From: Gallaecimonas kandeliae
GTDB taxonomy: Bacteria; Pseudomonadota; Gammaproteobacteria; Enterobacterales; Gallaecimonadaceae
NCBI RefSeq assembly: GCF_030450055.1
Contig: NZ_CP118480.1
Location: forward strand, 1,701,415 to 1,765,414
Direction: 5' to 3'
DNA length: 64,000 bases
In this document: one piece after another, positions 41,791-52,879 of the stretch
Layout of the letters: every line of letters starts with the position of its first letter
How positions within the stretch are numbered: the stretch's first letter is position 1
Notes under the pieces: model-generated
What the model was told of the DNA's origin: nothing
Seen by the model: only the letters and a program-made list of their open reading frames with translations
The model's database searches: none
Translations under genes and position numbers: made by a program

Positions 41791-44286
41791 ATGGAGCTCA
41801 GACGTTTATCAGGGGTACAGCGGCTGCTGGAAGCCGGTTTGGTGCTGTGCACCCTTTTTTCCCTGTTCCTGCTGGTGGCCCTGGCCAGCTTCAACCCGGC
41901 CGATCCCGGCTGGTCCCAGACCGGCGTGCCCGGCCAGATCCAAAACGCCGCCGGCACCATAGGCGCCTGGGTGGCGGACATACTGCTGTTCGGCACCGGC
42001 CTGCTGGCCTACCTGTTGCCCTTTGGGGTGGCCCTGTGTGGCTGGTTCTGCTTCCGCCATTACCGCACCCTGATGGACATCGACTACCTGGCGGCGGGGC
42101 TGCGCCTTATCGGCACCGTGCTGACCCTGCTGGGCCTGGCGGGCCTCTGTTCCGTTTATCTTGGTGACATCCACACCTATTCCGCCGGTGGCCTTATCGG
42201 CGACCTGGTGGCTACGGCCCTTCGCCCCTGGTTCAACTTCGTCGGCACCCTCCTTATCCTGCTGGGCCTCACCGCCGTCGGCATCACCATGATGACGGGC
42301 CTGTCCTGGGTGGCGGTGGTGGACCGCCTCGGCGCCCTGGTGGTGGAAGGCGCTTCCTGGACCTGGCAGCGCCTGGCCGGCATAGCCCAGCGCAGCCGCG
42401 CCGACCAGGTGCTGGACGCCGAGCCGCAGGAAGAAAGTCAGGCCGAGCCGGCCCGCAAGCTGCCCCGCATCAAGGAGCCGGTGCTGGCCATCGGCAACGC
42501 CCTCGACAGCAGCGCTGCCGAAGAAGCCAAGGCCAGCGAGCCCGAGTTCGACGCCGAACCCAGCTTCAACTTCGGTAGCGATCCTGAGCTCAGCCTGTCC
42601 CTGCCGGGCGATGACGACGAACTGGATCTGCCCTGGCTGGACGAGCCCGGCGCGGCAGACAGCGAGGTCGCCCTGGCGCCCAAGCAAGTGCATAAGCCGG
42701 CGCCCAAGGCTGCCCCCGCGGCTGCTCCCAAGGCTGACTTCCCACAGAGCCTGGCGGCGGCCATGGCCGACGGCCAAGAAGCAGGGCAGGGCGAGCTGCT
42801 GCCCCTGCCGTCCATGGATCTGCTGGACAGGCCCGACAAGAACCGCAACCCCATCAGCCAGGAAGAGCTGGACGCCGTCTCCCGCCTGGTGGAGGAAAAG
42901 CTGCTGGACTTCGGGGTCCAGGCCAACGTGGTGGACGTCCACCCCGGCCCCGTCATCACCCGTTTCGAGCTGGATCTCGCCCCCGGCGTCAAGGTCTCCA
43001 AGATCTCCAACCTCTCCAAGGACCTGGCCCGGGCCCTGTCCGCCATCTCGGTGCGGGTGGTGGAAGTCATACCCGGCAAGTCGGTGATCGGCCTGGAAGT
43101 GCCCAACAAGCACCGGGAAGTGGTGTACCTCTCCGAAGTCATCAACGACGACAAGTTCAACAACAACGACTCGCCGCTCGCCATGGTGCTGGGCAAGGAC
43201 ATCGCCGGCAATTCGGTGGTGGTGGACCTCGGCAAGATGCCGCACCTGCTGGTGGCCGGTACCACAGGCTCGGGTAAGTCGGTGGGGGTCAACGTCATGC
43301 TGGTGTCGCTCCTCTACAAGAGCACCCCGGAGGACGTGCGCCTCATCATGATCGACCCCAAGATGCTGGAGCTGTCGGTCTACGAAGGCATACCCCATCT
43401 CTTGGCCGAGGTGGTTACCGACATGAAAGACGCCGCCAACGCCCTGCGCTGGTGCGTCGGCGAGATGGAGCGCCGCTACAAGCTGATGTCGCTGCTGGGG
43501 GTCCGTAACCTCAAGGGCTTCAACAAGAAGGTCAAGGACGCCATTCTAGAGGGCCAGCCCATCAAGGATCCCATGTGGAACCCTAACGCCTCCATGGAGA
43601 CCGAGGCGCCGGACCTCGGGCCCCTGCCGCGCATCGTGGTGGTGGTGGACGAATTCGCCGACATGATGATGATCGTCGGCAAGAAGGTGGAAGAGCTTAT
43701 CGCCCGTATCGCCCAGAAGGCGAGGGCGGCCGGCATCCACCTGATCCTGGCCACCCAGCGCCCCTCGGTAGACGTCATCACCGGCCTTATCAAGGCCAAC
43801 ATCCCCACCCGTATCGCCTTCCAGGTGTCCAGTAAGATAGATTCGCGCACCATCCTCGACCAGCAGGGCGCCGAAAGCCTGCTGGGCCAAGGCGACATGC
43901 TCTACCTGCCGCCGGGCTCAGGGGTTCCGACCCGAGTCCACGGCGCCTTCGTGGACGACCACGAGGTACACAGGGTGGTGGAAGACTGGAAGAAACGCGG
44001 CAAGCCCCAGTACATCGACGCCATCTTGAGTGGCGAGATGACCCAGGAAACCTTGCTGCCGGGCGAATCCATGGACGAAGACGGCGAGCAGGACCCCCTC
44101 TACGACGAGGCCGTGGCCTTCGTCATCGAGAGCCGCCGCGGCTCCATATCCAGCGTGCAGCGCAAGCTCAAGATCGGCTACAACCGCGCCGCCCGCCTCA
44201 TAGAACAGATGGAAATGGCCGGCATCGTCTCGAGCGCCGGCCACAACGGCAACCGCGATGTGCTGGTGCCCCACCACGGAGATTGA
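41791..44286 (+). CDS. ftsK: DNA translocase FtsK
   Basis: About 831 residues. The N-terminus has four or so membrane helices that anchor the protein at the division septum. A linker rich in Ala, Glu and Pro (about residues 205-345) is shorter than in E. coli (1329 aa in all). The motor follows with Walker [15 protein letters not shown] and Walker [13 protein letters not shown], and a C-terminal winged-helix gamma domain ([24 protein letters not shown]) reads KOPS and activates XerCD at dif. I chose ATG 41791 (GGAG upstream, [16 protein letters not shown] aligned with the family); ATG 41728 overlapping lrp is an alternative. Confidence 0.95.
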   Translation: MELRRLSGVQRLLEAGLVLCTLFSLFLLVALASFNPADPGWSQTGVPGQIQNAAGTIGAWVADILLFGTGLLAYLLPFGVALCGWFCFRHYRTLMDIDYLAAGLRLIGTVLTLLGLAGLCSVYLGDIHTYSAGGLIGDLVATALRPWFNFVGTLLILLGLTAVGITMMTGLSWVAVVDRLGALVVEGASWTWQRLAGIAQRSRADQVLDAEPQEESQAEPARKLPRIKEPVLAIGNALDSSAAEEAKASEPEFDAEPSFNFGSDPELSLSLPGDDDELDLPWLDEPGAADSEVALAPKQVHKPAPKAAPAAAPKADFPQSLAAAMADGQEAGQGELLPLPSMDLLDRPDKNRNPISQEELDAVSRLVEEKLLDFGVQANVVDVHPGPVITRFELDLAPGVKVSKISNLSKDLARALSAISVRVVEVIPGKSVIGLEVPNKHREVVYLSEVINDDKFNNNDSPLAMVLGKDIAGNSVVVDLGKMPHLLVAGTTGSGKSVGVNVMLVSLLYKSTPEDVRLIMIDPKMLELSVYEGIPHLLAEVVTDMKDAANALRWCVGEMERRYKLMSLLGVRNLKGFNKKVKDAILEGQPIKDPMWNPNASMETEAPDLGPLPRIVVVVDEFADMMMIVGKKVEELIARIAQKARAAGIHLILATQRPSVDVITGLIKANIPTRIAFQVSSKIDSRTILDQQGAESLLGQGDMLYLPPGSGVPTRVHGAFVDDHEVHRVVEDWKKRGKPQYIDAILSGEMTQETLLPGESMDEDGEQDPLYDEAVAFVIESRRGSISSVQRKLKIGYNRAARLIEQMEMAGIVSSAGHNGNRDVLVPHHGD

Positions 44287-44287
44287 T

Positions 44288-44890
44288 ATGCGCTTGATGT
44301 CCCTGGCCCTGCTGTTGGCCAGCAGTTCCGCCCTGGCGGACGATGCCGCCGCCCTCAAGGCCAAACTGGCCGGCTTCGACAGCTTCTCCGCCCACTTCAC
44401 CCAGAAGGTGGTGGACGGCGACGGCAACCTGGCCATGGAAGCCCAGGGGGAGATGGCCGTGGAGCGCCCCCAGAAGCTCTACTGGCACACCCAGTCCCCC
44501 GACGAGACCCTGATGGTCTCGGACGGCAAGACCCTCTGGCTCTACAACCCCTTCGTCGAGCAGGTCACCCTCTATTCCCCGACCCAGGCCGTGGGCCGCA
44601 CCCCCATGCTGCTGCTCTCCAGCCAGGATCCCAAGATCTGGGACCAGTTCGACATCAAGGCCGAGGGCAAGGACTTCTCCATCTCCCCGAAAGACGAGAA
44701 GGACGCCTACGTCACGGCCCTGACCGTGAAGTTTGACGGCGACAAGGTGGCGGGCCTGGTGATCCATGACGCCTCCGGCCAGCAGAACACCGTCACCTTC
44801 ACCGGCTTCAAGGCCCCCCGCACCACAGATGCGGCCGTCCAGTTCCACTTCACCCCCCCCGCCGGGGTGGCGGTAGACGACCAGCGATGA
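44288..44890 (+). CDS. lolA: Outer-membrane lipoprotein carrier protein LolA
   Basis: A 200-residue periplasmic chaperone that carries lipoproteins from LolCDE to LolB. The signal peptide [17 protein letters not shown] is cleaved before DDAAALK. The LolA half-barrel follows with [33 protein letters not shown] and [14 protein letters not shown]. The start lies 1 nt after the ftsK stop; the end overlaps rarA by 4 nt. The ftsK-lolA-rarA-serS order is conserved in gammaproteobacteria. Confidence 0.95.
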   Translation: MRLMSLALLLASSSALADDAAALKAKLAGFDSFSAHFTQKVVDGDGNLAMEAQGEMAVERPQKLYWHTQSPDETLMVSDGKTLWLYNPFVEQVTLYSPTQAVGRTPMLLLSSQDPKIWDQFDIKAEGKDFSISPKDEKDAYVTALTVKFDGDKVAGLVIHDASGQQNTVTFTGFKAPRTTDAAVQFHFTPPAGVAVDDQR

Positions 44891-46227
44891 ACCTGGGTTT
44901 CGACTTCGGCGACGGCCCTGTCGAACCCCTGGCGGCGCGGATGCGCCCCAGGCGCTTCGAAGACTATGTGGGCCAGCAGCACCTGGTGGGCGAGGGCAAG
45001 GCGCTGCGCCGCGCCCTGGAGGCGGGCAAGCCCCACTCCATGATCCTCTGGGGGCCGCCCGGCACCGGCAAGACCACCCTGGCCGAGCTTATCGCCCGTT
45101 ATGCCGACGCCGAGGTGGAACGGATCTCGGCCGTGACCAGCGGCGTCAAGGACATCCGCGCCGCCATAGAGGCGGCCAAGGCCCGTGCCCGCAAGACATT
45201 GCTGTTCGTGGACGAGGTGCACCGCTTCAATAAGTCCCAGCAGGACGCCTTCCTGCCCCATATCGAAGACGGCACCATCATCTTCATCGGCGCCACCACC
45301 GAGAACCCCTCTTTCGAGCTGAACGGCGCCTTGTTGTCCCGGGCCCGGGTCTATGTATTGAAAGCGCTGGAAGAGGGCGATATCCGCGGCCTCTTGCTGC
45401 GGGCCCTGTCGGTGCCTGAGGGCCTGTCCGGCCTTAGCCTGGATGAAGAGGCTCTGGCGGTGCTGGTGAAGATGGCCGGGGGCGACGCCCGCCGGGCCCT
45501 CAATTACCTCGAGATGCTGTCGGACATGGCGGACGACGGCCGTATCACCAAGGATCTTATCGCCGGCACCTTGGGTAGGGAGGTCAACCGCTTTGATAAG
45601 GGTGGCGACCTCTTCTATGACATGATCTCCGCCTTTCACAAGTCGGTGCGCGGCTCGGCGCCGGACGCCGCCCTCTACTGGTATTGCCGGATGCTCGAAG
45701 GGGGCTGCGATCCCCTCTATGTGGCCCGCCGGCTGCTGGCCATCGCCTCCGAGGACATCGGCAACGCCGACCCCAAGGCCCTGACCATAGGCCTCAACGC
45801 CTGGGACACCTTTACCCGGGTCGGCCCCGCCGAAGGGGAGAGGGCCATAGCCCAGGCCGCCGTCTACATGGCCTGCGCCCCCAAATCCAACGCCGTCTAC
45901 ACCGCCTTCAAGGCCGCCCGCAAGGACGCCAGGGAGGCCGGGGACCTGCCGGTGCCGCTGCACCTGCGCAACGCCCCCACCAAGCTGATGGAAGAGCTGG
46001 GCCATGGCGCCGATTACCGCTATGCCCACTTTGAGCCCGGCGCCTACGCCGCCGGCGAGAACTTCTTCCCCGAAGCGCTCAAGGACAGGCGCTACTACCA
46101 GCCCAGCAACCGCGGCCTGGAACTGAAAATCGGCGAAAAGCTCGCCTATCTGGCCGAGCGAGACAGCCAAAGCCCGGTGCAGCGCTACACCACCGCCGAG
46201 GGCTCTGATACACTGCCCCAAGACTGA
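44887..46227 (+). CDS. rarA: Replication-associated recombination protein A (AAA ATPase)
   Basis: A 446-residue clamp-loader-like ATPase (MgsA/WHIP family) acting at stalled forks. Walker [16 protein letters not shown] near residue 58, Walker [16 protein letters not shown], sensor [18 protein letters not shown], and the C-terminal tetramerisation domain ([29 protein letters not shown]) are all present. The start overlaps the lolA stop (ATGA). Confidence 0.95.
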   Translation: MNLGFDFGDGPVEPLAARMRPRRFEDYVGQQHLVGEGKALRRALEAGKPHSMILWGPPGTGKTTLAELIARYADAEVERISAVTSGVKDIRAAIEAAKARARKTLLFVDEVHRFNKSQQDAFLPHIEDGTIIFIGATTENPSFELNGALLSRARVYVLKALEEGDIRGLLLRALSVPEGLSGLSLDEEALAVLVKMAGGDARRALNYLEMLSDMADDGRITKDLIAGTLGREVNRFDKGGDLFYDMISAFHKSVRGSAPDAALYWYCRMLEGGCDPLYVARRLLAIASEDIGNADPKALTIGLNAWDTFTRVGPAEGERAIAQAAVYMACAPKSNAVYTAFKAARKDAREAGDLPVPLHLRNAPTKLMEELGHGADYRYAHFEPGAYAAGENFFPEALKDRRYYQPSNRGLELKIGEKLAYLAERDSQSPVQRYTTAEGSDTLPQD

Positions 46228-46237
46228 ACGGACCTGA

Positions 46238-47533
<1,296 letters not shown>

Positions 47534-47536
47534 GAA

Positions 47537-47566
47537 AAAAGGGCGCCATCGGCGCCCTGTCTCTTT
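47537..47566 (+). terminator. Hairpin between serS and nadE
   Basis: GGGCGCC/GGCGCCC with a 3-nt loop, followed by TGTCTCTTT rather than a clean T run; probably a weak terminator. Confidence 0.55.
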
Positions 47567-47585
47567 GGCAGAAGGATATTGACCC

Positions 47586-48422
47586 ATGTCCCTTGAACAA
47601 CAGATCCGCGACGAGATGCGCGTGTTGCCCGAGATAGACGTCGCCCACGAGGTGCGCCGCCGGGTGGATTTCATCAAGAGCAGCCTCAAGGGCGCCGGCC
47701 TGTCCAGCCTGGTGCTGGGCATCAGCGGCGGCGTGGACTCCACCACCTGCGGCCGCCTGGCCCAGATCGCCGTGGACGAGCTGAACGCCGAGAGCGGCGA
47801 CAACAGCTACCGTTTCATCGCCGTGCGCCTGCCCTATGGGGTGCAGCACGACGAGGACGAGGCCCAGCTGGCCGTCCAGTTCATCCAGCCAAGCCACGCC
47901 GTCACCGTCAACATCCAGGCCGGGGTCGATGGCCTTTCCGCCGCCGCCCACGACGGCCTGGCCCCCACCGGCCTGGTGCCGGAAGACGACTTCAAGCGCG
48001 ACTTCGTCAAAGGCAACGTCAAGGCCCGTAGCCGCATGATCGCCCAGTACGAAATCGCCGGCCTGGTCCACGGCCTGGTGCTGGGCACAGACCACAGCGC
48101 CGAGAACATCACCGGCTTCTACACCAAGTGGGGCGACGGCGCCTGCGATCTGGCGCCGCTGTTCGGCCTCTCCAAGCGCCAGGTCCGTTCCCTGGCCAAG
48201 CACCTCGGCGCCCCCGAGCTGCTGGTGGGCAAGGTGCCGACCGCCGATCTCGAGACCCTCAATCCCGGCAAGGCCGACGAAGTGGCCCTGGGCCTGACCT
48301 ACGACGAAATAGACGACTTCCTCGAAGGCCGGCCGGTGAAGGATGCCGTGCGTGACCGCCTGGTGCAGATCTACCTCGCCACCCAGCACAAGCGCAAACC
48401 CATCCCCACCCTCTATGACTGA
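47586..48422 (+). CDS. nadE: NAD synthetase, ammonia-dependent
   Basis: A 278-residue enzyme amidating NaAD to NAD. The PP-loop [21 protein letters not shown] near residue 44 binds [31 protein letters not shown] and [24 protein letters not shown] are typical of the short E. coli-type enzyme (275 aa) without a glutaminase domain, so ammonia is the nitrogen donor. The stop overlaps the following GIY-YIG gene. Confidence 0.96.
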   Translation: MSLEQQIRDEMRVLPEIDVAHEVRRRVDFIKSSLKGAGLSSLVLGISGGVDSTTCGRLAQIAVDELNAESGDNSYRFIAVRLPYGVQHDEDEAQLAVQFIQPSHAVTVNIQAGVDGLSAAAHDGLAPTGLVPEDDFKRDFVKGNVKARSRMIAQYEIAGLVHGLVLGTDHSAENITGFYTKWGDGACDLAPLFGLSKRQVRSLAKHLGAPELLVGKVPTADLETLNPGKADEVALGLTYDEIDDFLEGRPVKDAVRDRLVQIYLATQHKRKPIPTLYD

Positions 48423-48744
48423 CCAGAACGGGGCCGAAAGGCCCCTTTCGTCAGGTCCCGCCCCCAAGCCTTGGTATCTCTACCTGGTGCGCACCGCCAG
48501 GGGGCATCTCTATACCGGTATCACCCTCGATGTGGCGCGGCGCTTTGCCGAGCATCAAGCAGGGAAGGGGGCGAAGGCCCTTAGGGGCAAAGGGCCCCTT
48601 GCCTTGGTTTATGCCGAATGCGTTGGCTCGCATTCGGAGGCGCTTAGGAGGGAGATGGAGGTGAAGCGCTTTAGCAAAGCGCGCAAAGAAGCGTTGGTGG
48701 CTGCCGGCCAGGCGGCGCTTGAGGTGTGCAGCTCCGCTTGCTGA
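48415..48744 (+). CDS. GIY-YIG domain protein (YhbQ-like)
   Basis: A 109-residue single-domain GIY-YIG superfamily protein. [33 protein letters not shown] carries the Tyr, Gly-Ile-Thr and Arg positions of the nuclease core, and [18 protein letters not shown] the conserved helical end. YhbQ-type members are small nucleases of uncertain biological role. The ATG lies inside the nadE stop region, giving an 8-nt overlap and likely coupling. The C-terminal CSSAC tail runs into the repeat-containing region. Confidence 0.85.
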   Translation: MTDQNGAERPLSSGPAPKPWYLYLVRTARGHLYTGITLDVARRFAEHQAGKGAKALRGKGPLALVYAECVGSHSEALRREMEVKRFSKARKEALVAAGQAALEVCSSAC

Positions 48745-48849
48745 GGTGCGAGGGATTTTGAATCCTTTGTGTGACCCTGAGCCTTCACATCTGCTCGTAG
48801 AAACAGTCGATCTGATGTGGCTGCGCCACGGCTTTGATTTGCGGGGGGC

Positions 48850-49038
48850 GCCCCGCGGCGCCCTACTTTTGGGGTCAAAAGTAGGCAAAAACCTTGCCCA
48901 CGTTCCGCTTGGTCTTCGCCTCTGGTCGTTCCCGGTTCACCGGCTCATACGCGGGTCCAACCACGTACTCACCTGCCTCGACATCCCTGTCTCGGCTGCC
49001 CCTCCACTCCCGCCGCCTCAGCGCTGCACTTAACGGGC
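48850..49038 (-). repeat. Dispersed hairpin-tailed repeat, copy R2
   Basis: Read on the minus strand, GGCGGGAGTG, CAGCCGAGACAGG, GTACGTG, GCGTATGAGCCGGTG and GACCAGAGGCG appear in the same order as in R1 and R3. The copy ends in a 10-bp hairpin CCTACTTTTG/CAAAAGTAGG (48862-48885), followed by a second GC palindrome. The gene-free stretch 48745-49195 holds nothing else I can support. Confidence 0.7.
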
Positions 49039-49195
49039 GGGAGAGCGGCTCTCTCAGCCTAGAACTGGTCTAAAGTTGTGCGGACGAATACGACTATTGC
49101 AAGACGGTGGAGTGAGAGGTGGGCTCCAAAACTGTCAGAGACTAGTTGACTGCTCTCAAATTGGTACTAATAATGGTATCAAAGGAGTGAGCCTT

Positions 49196-49489
49196 ATGGC
49201 ATCTATTGAAGACATTGAGAACGCCTGCAGGGCCAACCCGGGTGACGTTCGCTTCAGCGACTTGGAAAGGCTATGTGAACACCATTTTGGTAAAGGCAGA
49301 CAGAACCGTACTAGCCACCGGATCTTCAAGACACCTTGGGTGGGAGACCCTAGGATAAACATCCAAGAAGGTCGGAATGGTAGGGCTAAGTCCTATCAGG
49401 TGAAACAAGTCTTAAAGGCCATTGATAAGCTCAAACGAATGGACTGTGACGGCGAAGATTTTGATGAGCGAGAGGTGAAACATGGTTAA
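49196..49489 (+). CDS. hicA: HicA-type toxin (mRNA interferase)
   Basis: A 97-residue protein; the start at 49196 follows AAAGGAG. It shows the HicA dsRBD-like pattern: FSDLERLCEHHFG, then TSHRIFKTPWVGDPRINIQ with the catalytic His, and KSYQVKQVLKAIDKL as the closing helix. It is longer than minimal HicA (about 60 aa). HicA toxins cleave mRNA and are neutralised by HicB. The toxin-first order with an 8-nt overlap into hicB is the standard layout. Confidence 0.8.
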   Translation: MASIEDIENACRANPGDVRFSDLERLCEHHFGKGRQNRTSHRIFKTPWVGDPRINIQEGRNGRAKSYQVKQVLKAIDKLKRMDCDGEDFDEREVKHG

Positions 49490-49808
49490 CTTTGATCACT
49501 ATACCTACCGGGTTACCTGGTCTGAGGATGATCAGGAGTTCGTTGGCCTGTGTGCTGAGTTCCCGAGCTTGTCGTGCCTGGATGAAACTAAAGTCGGGGC
49601 TTTTGAAGGTATCGGAGAAGTCGTTCGGGCGGTAATTGAGGAGCTTGTTGAGAGTGGTGAGCCTGTACCGCAGCCATACTCTGAGAGGAAGTACAGCGGT
49701 AACTTTCAGGTCAGATTGCTTCCTGAGCAACACCGGGCCTTGGCGATAGAAGCCGCTGAAACCGGTGTGAGCTTAAATCGCCTAGTTTGTGCCAAGCTAT
49801 CGACTTGA
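49482..49808 (+). CDS. hicB: HicB-type antitoxin
   Basis: A 108-residue protein with the partial RNase H-like HicB domain (YRVTWSEDDQEFVGLCAEFPSLSC; AFEGIGEVVRAVIEELVESGEPVPQP) and a C-terminal ribbon-helix-helix segment (SGNFQVRLLPEQHRALAIEAAETGVSLNRLVCAKL) that would bind the operator. It overlaps the hicA stop by 8 nt, and a terminator follows. Confidence 0.85.
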   Translation: MVNFDHYTYRVTWSEDDQEFVGLCAEFPSLSCLDETKVGAFEGIGEVVRAVIEELVESGEPVPQPYSERKYSGNFQVRLLPEQHRALAIEAAETGVSLNRLVCAKLST

Positions 49809-49828
49809 ATGACGGTCCTCTGAATTAA

Positions 49829-49853
49829 AATCCCGACGAGAGTCGGGATTTAT
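49829..49853 (+). terminator. Terminator of hicAB
   Basis: AATCCCGAC/GTCGGGATT stem with a GAGA loop and TTATT after it. Confidence 0.85.
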
Positions 49854-50133
49854 TATGGCATGTTCATTGACTTAAGTTCCGCTAAATAACTAATTATGCT
49901 AATAAAACCCATAAGTGGAGGCTATAACGAGGATTGGCGATAAGATCATCATATGATGCTCTCATTAGGAAAACCTTTCGCACTTTGACAGTCCTGTTGG
50001 GCAGCAATAGCCTGCCTGGCACCCTTTTGCGTTGGCTGCGTCAGAAATCCATTCAAACGCCGGGATGAATGGTGCCTGTGGCCCACTTGTGCGAGGATCG
50101 GCAGTCATTGAGACATGACGTTGAGTGACTTTC

Positions 50134-50478
50134 GTGAAAAAAATCTTGGTACTTCTTTCCGCCATATTGCTGTCAGCTTGTGCATCCACTAAGACGGCCA
50201 AGTCTGGCGTGGGTGTTACTGTCTCCTTCGAAGGGGCAACACCCATCTTCTATTTCACCCCAGCGTACCCCGAAGCGGCTTTAACCAAGCATCAAGAGGG
50301 GACAGTGAAGATTGGGTTCATCGTTGGTAAGGATCGTAAGCCAACCAATCTCAAGGTGCTGGCTTCGGCAGGAAAGACTTTGGACGCTGAGACCCTCAAC
50401 GCCCTTGAAAAGACGACATTTCAGGAGAAGTACATAGGACAGTCACTTTCAGCTACGGCCACATTCAAAGCGGACTGA
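50134..50478 (+). CDS. TonB C-terminal-domain lipoprotein
   Basis: A 114-residue protein starting at GTG 50134 (MKKILVLLSAILLSAC, lipobox LSAC, Cys16). The mature part is a TonB-C-like fold: FTPAYPEAALTKHQEGTVKIGFIVGKDRKPTNLKVLASAG, then LDAETLNALEKTTF. Free-standing TonB-C lipoproteins lack the transmembrane and proline-rich spans needed for energy coupling, so a structural or binding role is more likely than transport. A GTG three codons earlier (50125) is possible. Confidence 0.75.
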   Translation: MKKILVLLSAILLSACASTKTAKSGVGVTVSFEGATPIFYFTPAYPEAALTKHQEGTVKIGFIVGKDRKPTNLKVLASAGKTLDAETLNALEKTTFQEKYIGQSLSATATFKAD

Positions 50479-50589
50479 CCTAGCTAGCTGTAACCTGCTT
50501 CCCGAAGCCCGGCATAAGCCGGACTTTGTCGTTTTATGGGTAAGGGAGAATGACGCTGCGACCATTTATTCGGAGCTGAACGGAGCAGC

Positions 50590-50745
50590 TTTTAGGGCCC
50601 CTTAAAGTGAAGCACTGACCCTTCAGGGGAGTGAGCTGGCGCGAGACAAGGATGCGAGGCGGCCAGCTTGGTTGAGCAGAGGATGCGTTGGGAACCGTAC
50701 GCAGCGGTCAGCGGCAAGCGACCAAGGCAAGGAGCGAGGGGCGCA
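50590..50745 (+). repeat. Divergent member of the dispersed repeat family, copy R4
   Basis: GGCCCCTTAAAGTGAAGCACTGA, read with gaps, resembles the left end of R3 (GGCCCCTTTTAGTGAAGCG), and GGGAGTGA, GAGACAAGGATG and GCGACCAAGG follow in order. The right-hand hairpin is not recognisable. The rest of 50479-50841 shows only a short CCGGC/GCCGG hairpin after the lipoprotein gene. Confidence 0.4.
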
Positions 50746-50841
50746 GGACTATGGTTTTGTTGGGCGGAATTTTGCGCAAGTTTCTGGCGGTAGGGACTAT
50801 CCTAAATCCGGTTCCCCCTTACCAAAGGAAGGCAGGCAACA

Positions 50842-51156
50842 ATGGATACGGTACAACTGCGGGTCACCAATGCTGTCATGGAACAGGCCGTAAGAGGCAG
50901 GCACCAAGAGCAGATAGCCATCAGTGGCGCTGTCGGCGCCTTTGACCGGCTGCTTCGCTTTTGCAACCGCGAGCAGCGGATCATGGTGCGGCTGGCCGGA
51001 GCCCTGGATTTGGTCATAGGTGACACCAGCGCTATCTGGCGCAGTCATCAGGAAAGCCCAGCCGACTTTGACAGCCTCTACGCCCTGCTTGCCAGCAAGC
51101 CTGATACTAATTTCACCCTGCCCGTCACTGTTATTGCCAGTCCTTTTACCGGCTAA
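50842..51156 (+). CDS. Orphan protein of 104 aa between repeat copies
   Basis: The ATG at 50842 follows AAGGAAGGCAGG, and the frame gives a soluble, mostly helical protein (VTNAVMEQAVRGRHQEQIAISGAVGAFDRLLRFCNREQ; RLAGALDLVIG) with a proline-containing tail. I recognise no family. It lies between copies R4 and R3 of the dispersed repeat. The opposite strand also has open frames, so coding status is moderately certain only. Confidence 0.5.
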   Translation: MDTVQLRVTNAVMEQAVRGRHQEQIAISGAVGAFDRLLRFCNREQRIMVRLAGALDLVIGDTSAIWRSHQESPADFDSLYALLASKPDTNFTLPVTVIASPFTG

Positions 51157-51234
51157 CGCTAACGAACATCTGGCAGCGGCCTGTTTCGAGGCGGAAATAA
51201 TTCAAGATTCATGCGATGTTGCTCGAAGCGGCTT

Positions 51235-51482
51235 CGGGGCCCCTTTTAGTGAAGCGCTGAGTCGGCGGGAGTGAAAGGCCAGCCGAGACAGGATGGCAGG
51301 GGACCGCCCAGGTGCAGGTGAGTACGTGCCGGGATCGCGTATGAACCGGTGGCCTCCGAGCGACCAGAGACGAAGATTGAGCGTAACGCTGGGGTGTCAT
51401 TCTTTGCCTGGGTGGCCCCGCCTACTTTCTTGGACAAGCAAGAAAGTAGGTCGCCTGCCGGGGCGAGTCCCGGCATATAAAG
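51235..51482 (+). repeat. Dispersed hairpin-tailed repeat, copy R3
   Basis: Same ordered words as R1 (GGCGGGAGTGAAAGGCCAGC, CAGCCGAGACAGG, GTACGTGCCGGGA, GACCAGAG). The tail is a 12-bp hairpin CCTACTTTCTTG/CAAGAAAGTAGG (51421-51450), then CCGGCATATAAAGC as in R1. The IS element is inserted 17 bp beyond its right end. Confidence 0.75.
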
Positions 51483-51499
51483 CAACTTGGGTTAAAAAC

Positions 51500-52546
51500 G
51501 GCGTTGTTTCCCAAATCCGGTGAACCAATCCGCCTGACTGTGATCCGATCCCCGACGTATCGATGGGGAACAGCAGATGGGTCAGGCTAAACGCACTATC
51601 ACCAATTGGGCAGACTACAACCGCGCCTTGGTTAACCGAGGCTCATTAACCTTCTGGATGGATGAAGCGGCTACCCGCCATTGGCATTGCCAACAGCATC
51701 ACGGCGGTCGGGGTCGTGGTTTCGAATACAGCGACACCGCCATCGAGACAGCGCTGATGCTCAAGGGCCTGTTCGACCTGCCGCTGCGTGCCTTGGAAGG
51801 CTTTATCAACTCGCTATTCCAGTTGATGGAACTGCCGTTGACCTCGCCCAGTTACAGCTGCATCAGCAAGCGCGCCAAGACGGTCAACATCCGCTACCGC
51901 CTGCCCAGCAAGGGCCCAGTTGCCCACCTGGTTATCGACGCCACCGGGCTCAAGGTCTATGGCGAAGGCGAGTGGAAGCAACGCAAGTACGGCAAGGAGA
52001 AGCGCCGTGTCTGGCGCAAGCTACACCTGGCCGTCGATGCGCAGACCCATGAGGCTATCGCCGCCGAAGTCAGCCTGGAAAACGTCGGTGATAGCGAGGT
52101 ACTGCCCGGCCTGCTCAATCCTCTGCGCCGCCGTATCGACCAAGTCAGCGCCGACGGGGCTTACGACAGCAGAGCCTGCCACCGGCTACTGCAAAGAAAA
52201 GGCGCCAAAGCCAGCATCCCGCCTCGCAAGACAGCGGGGTACTGGGAGCAAGGTCACCCAAGGAACGAGGCAGTGGCGGCGCTGAAAGCCGGGCAACTGG
52301 CCGAGTGGAAAAGGGAAAGCGGCTATCACCAACGCTCAAAAGCGGAAACGGCTATGTCGCGATACAAGCAGCTCATCAGCCCGAAGCTGAGTCTGCGCGA
52401 CTACAACGGCCAAGTGGCAGAGGCTTTGGCTGGGGTGAAGGTGATGAACAAAATGCTGGGCCTCGGCATGCCTGTTCGCCAGGTCAGTTAAGGGCAGCAA
52501 GCCCTTTAGGAGCAGGCTTTCCAGGCTCTGATTTGATCAACAACGC
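51500..52546 (+). mobile_element. Intact IS5-family (IS903-group) insertion sequence
   Basis: The element is 1047 bp. Its ends are imperfect inverted repeats: GGCGTTGTTTCCCAAATC (51500-51517) and the reverse complement of GGCGTTGTTGATCAAATC (52529-52546), close to the IS903 type. It is flanked by a perfect 9-bp target duplication GTTAAAAAC at 51491-51499 and 52547-52555, the length typical of this group. The single transposase gene is full length, so the insertion is recent and the element may be active. Confidence 0.92.
51577..52491 (+). CDS. IS5-family DDE transposase
   Basis: A 304-residue transposase with an intact DDE triad: Asp in HLVIDATGLKVYG, Asp in VSADGAYDSRACH and Glu in RSKAETAMSRYK, with the Y-x2-R-x3-E-x6-K-like spacing of IS5 members. 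No frameshift or early stop. It fills the element apart from about 77 bp on the left and 55 bp on the right. Length matches IS903 (307 aa). Confidence 0.93.
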   Translation: MGQAKRTITNWADYNRALVNRGSLTFWMDEAATRHWHCQQHHGGRGRGFEYSDTAIETALMLKGLFDLPLRALEGFINSLFQLMELPLTSPSYSCISKRAKTVNIRYRLPSKGPVAHLVIDATGLKVYGEGEWKQRKYGKEKRRVWRKLHLAVDAQTHEAIAAEVSLENVGDSEVLPGLLNPLRRRIDQVSADGAYDSRACHRLLQRKGAKASIPPRKTAGYWEQGHPRNEAVAALKAGQLAEWKRESGYHQRSKAETAMSRYKQLISPKLSLRDYNGQVAEALAGVKVMNKMLGLGMPVRQVS

Positions 52547-52555
52547 CGTTAAAAA

Positions 52556-52879
52556 CGGTCCCTTAGGAGTAAAACCCGCTGCGCAGTAAGAATAAAAAGG
52601 CCACTCAATCTGGCTCGCTTGGCTAAAGGCGTCGCCACATGATTCGTCGTGCCCGTGCAGCGCACACTTTGCTACAGCACGACACACCTTGCTATGAGGT
52701 GAAGCCCAACTGGCCAGTGAGGCCCCCGACGCAAGGGGGGAAGGCCGGCGAGGCCGCGGCAGCCATGGCCCGGACTCTGGTTAAAGCCCAACCATCCGAG
52801 CGACTTTTTCAGGGGCGACGGTGGCGTTTTGGGGCTTTTTGGGATATTGATCACACTGCTTATCGACGAGGAGCGGGTC
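52556..52879. other. Gene-free stretch between the IS and lpxO
   Basis: I see no convincing gene, repeat copy or terminator here. Short open frames lack ribosome sites. It may contain the lpxO promoter, but no clear -35/-10 pair stands out. Confidence 0.4.
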
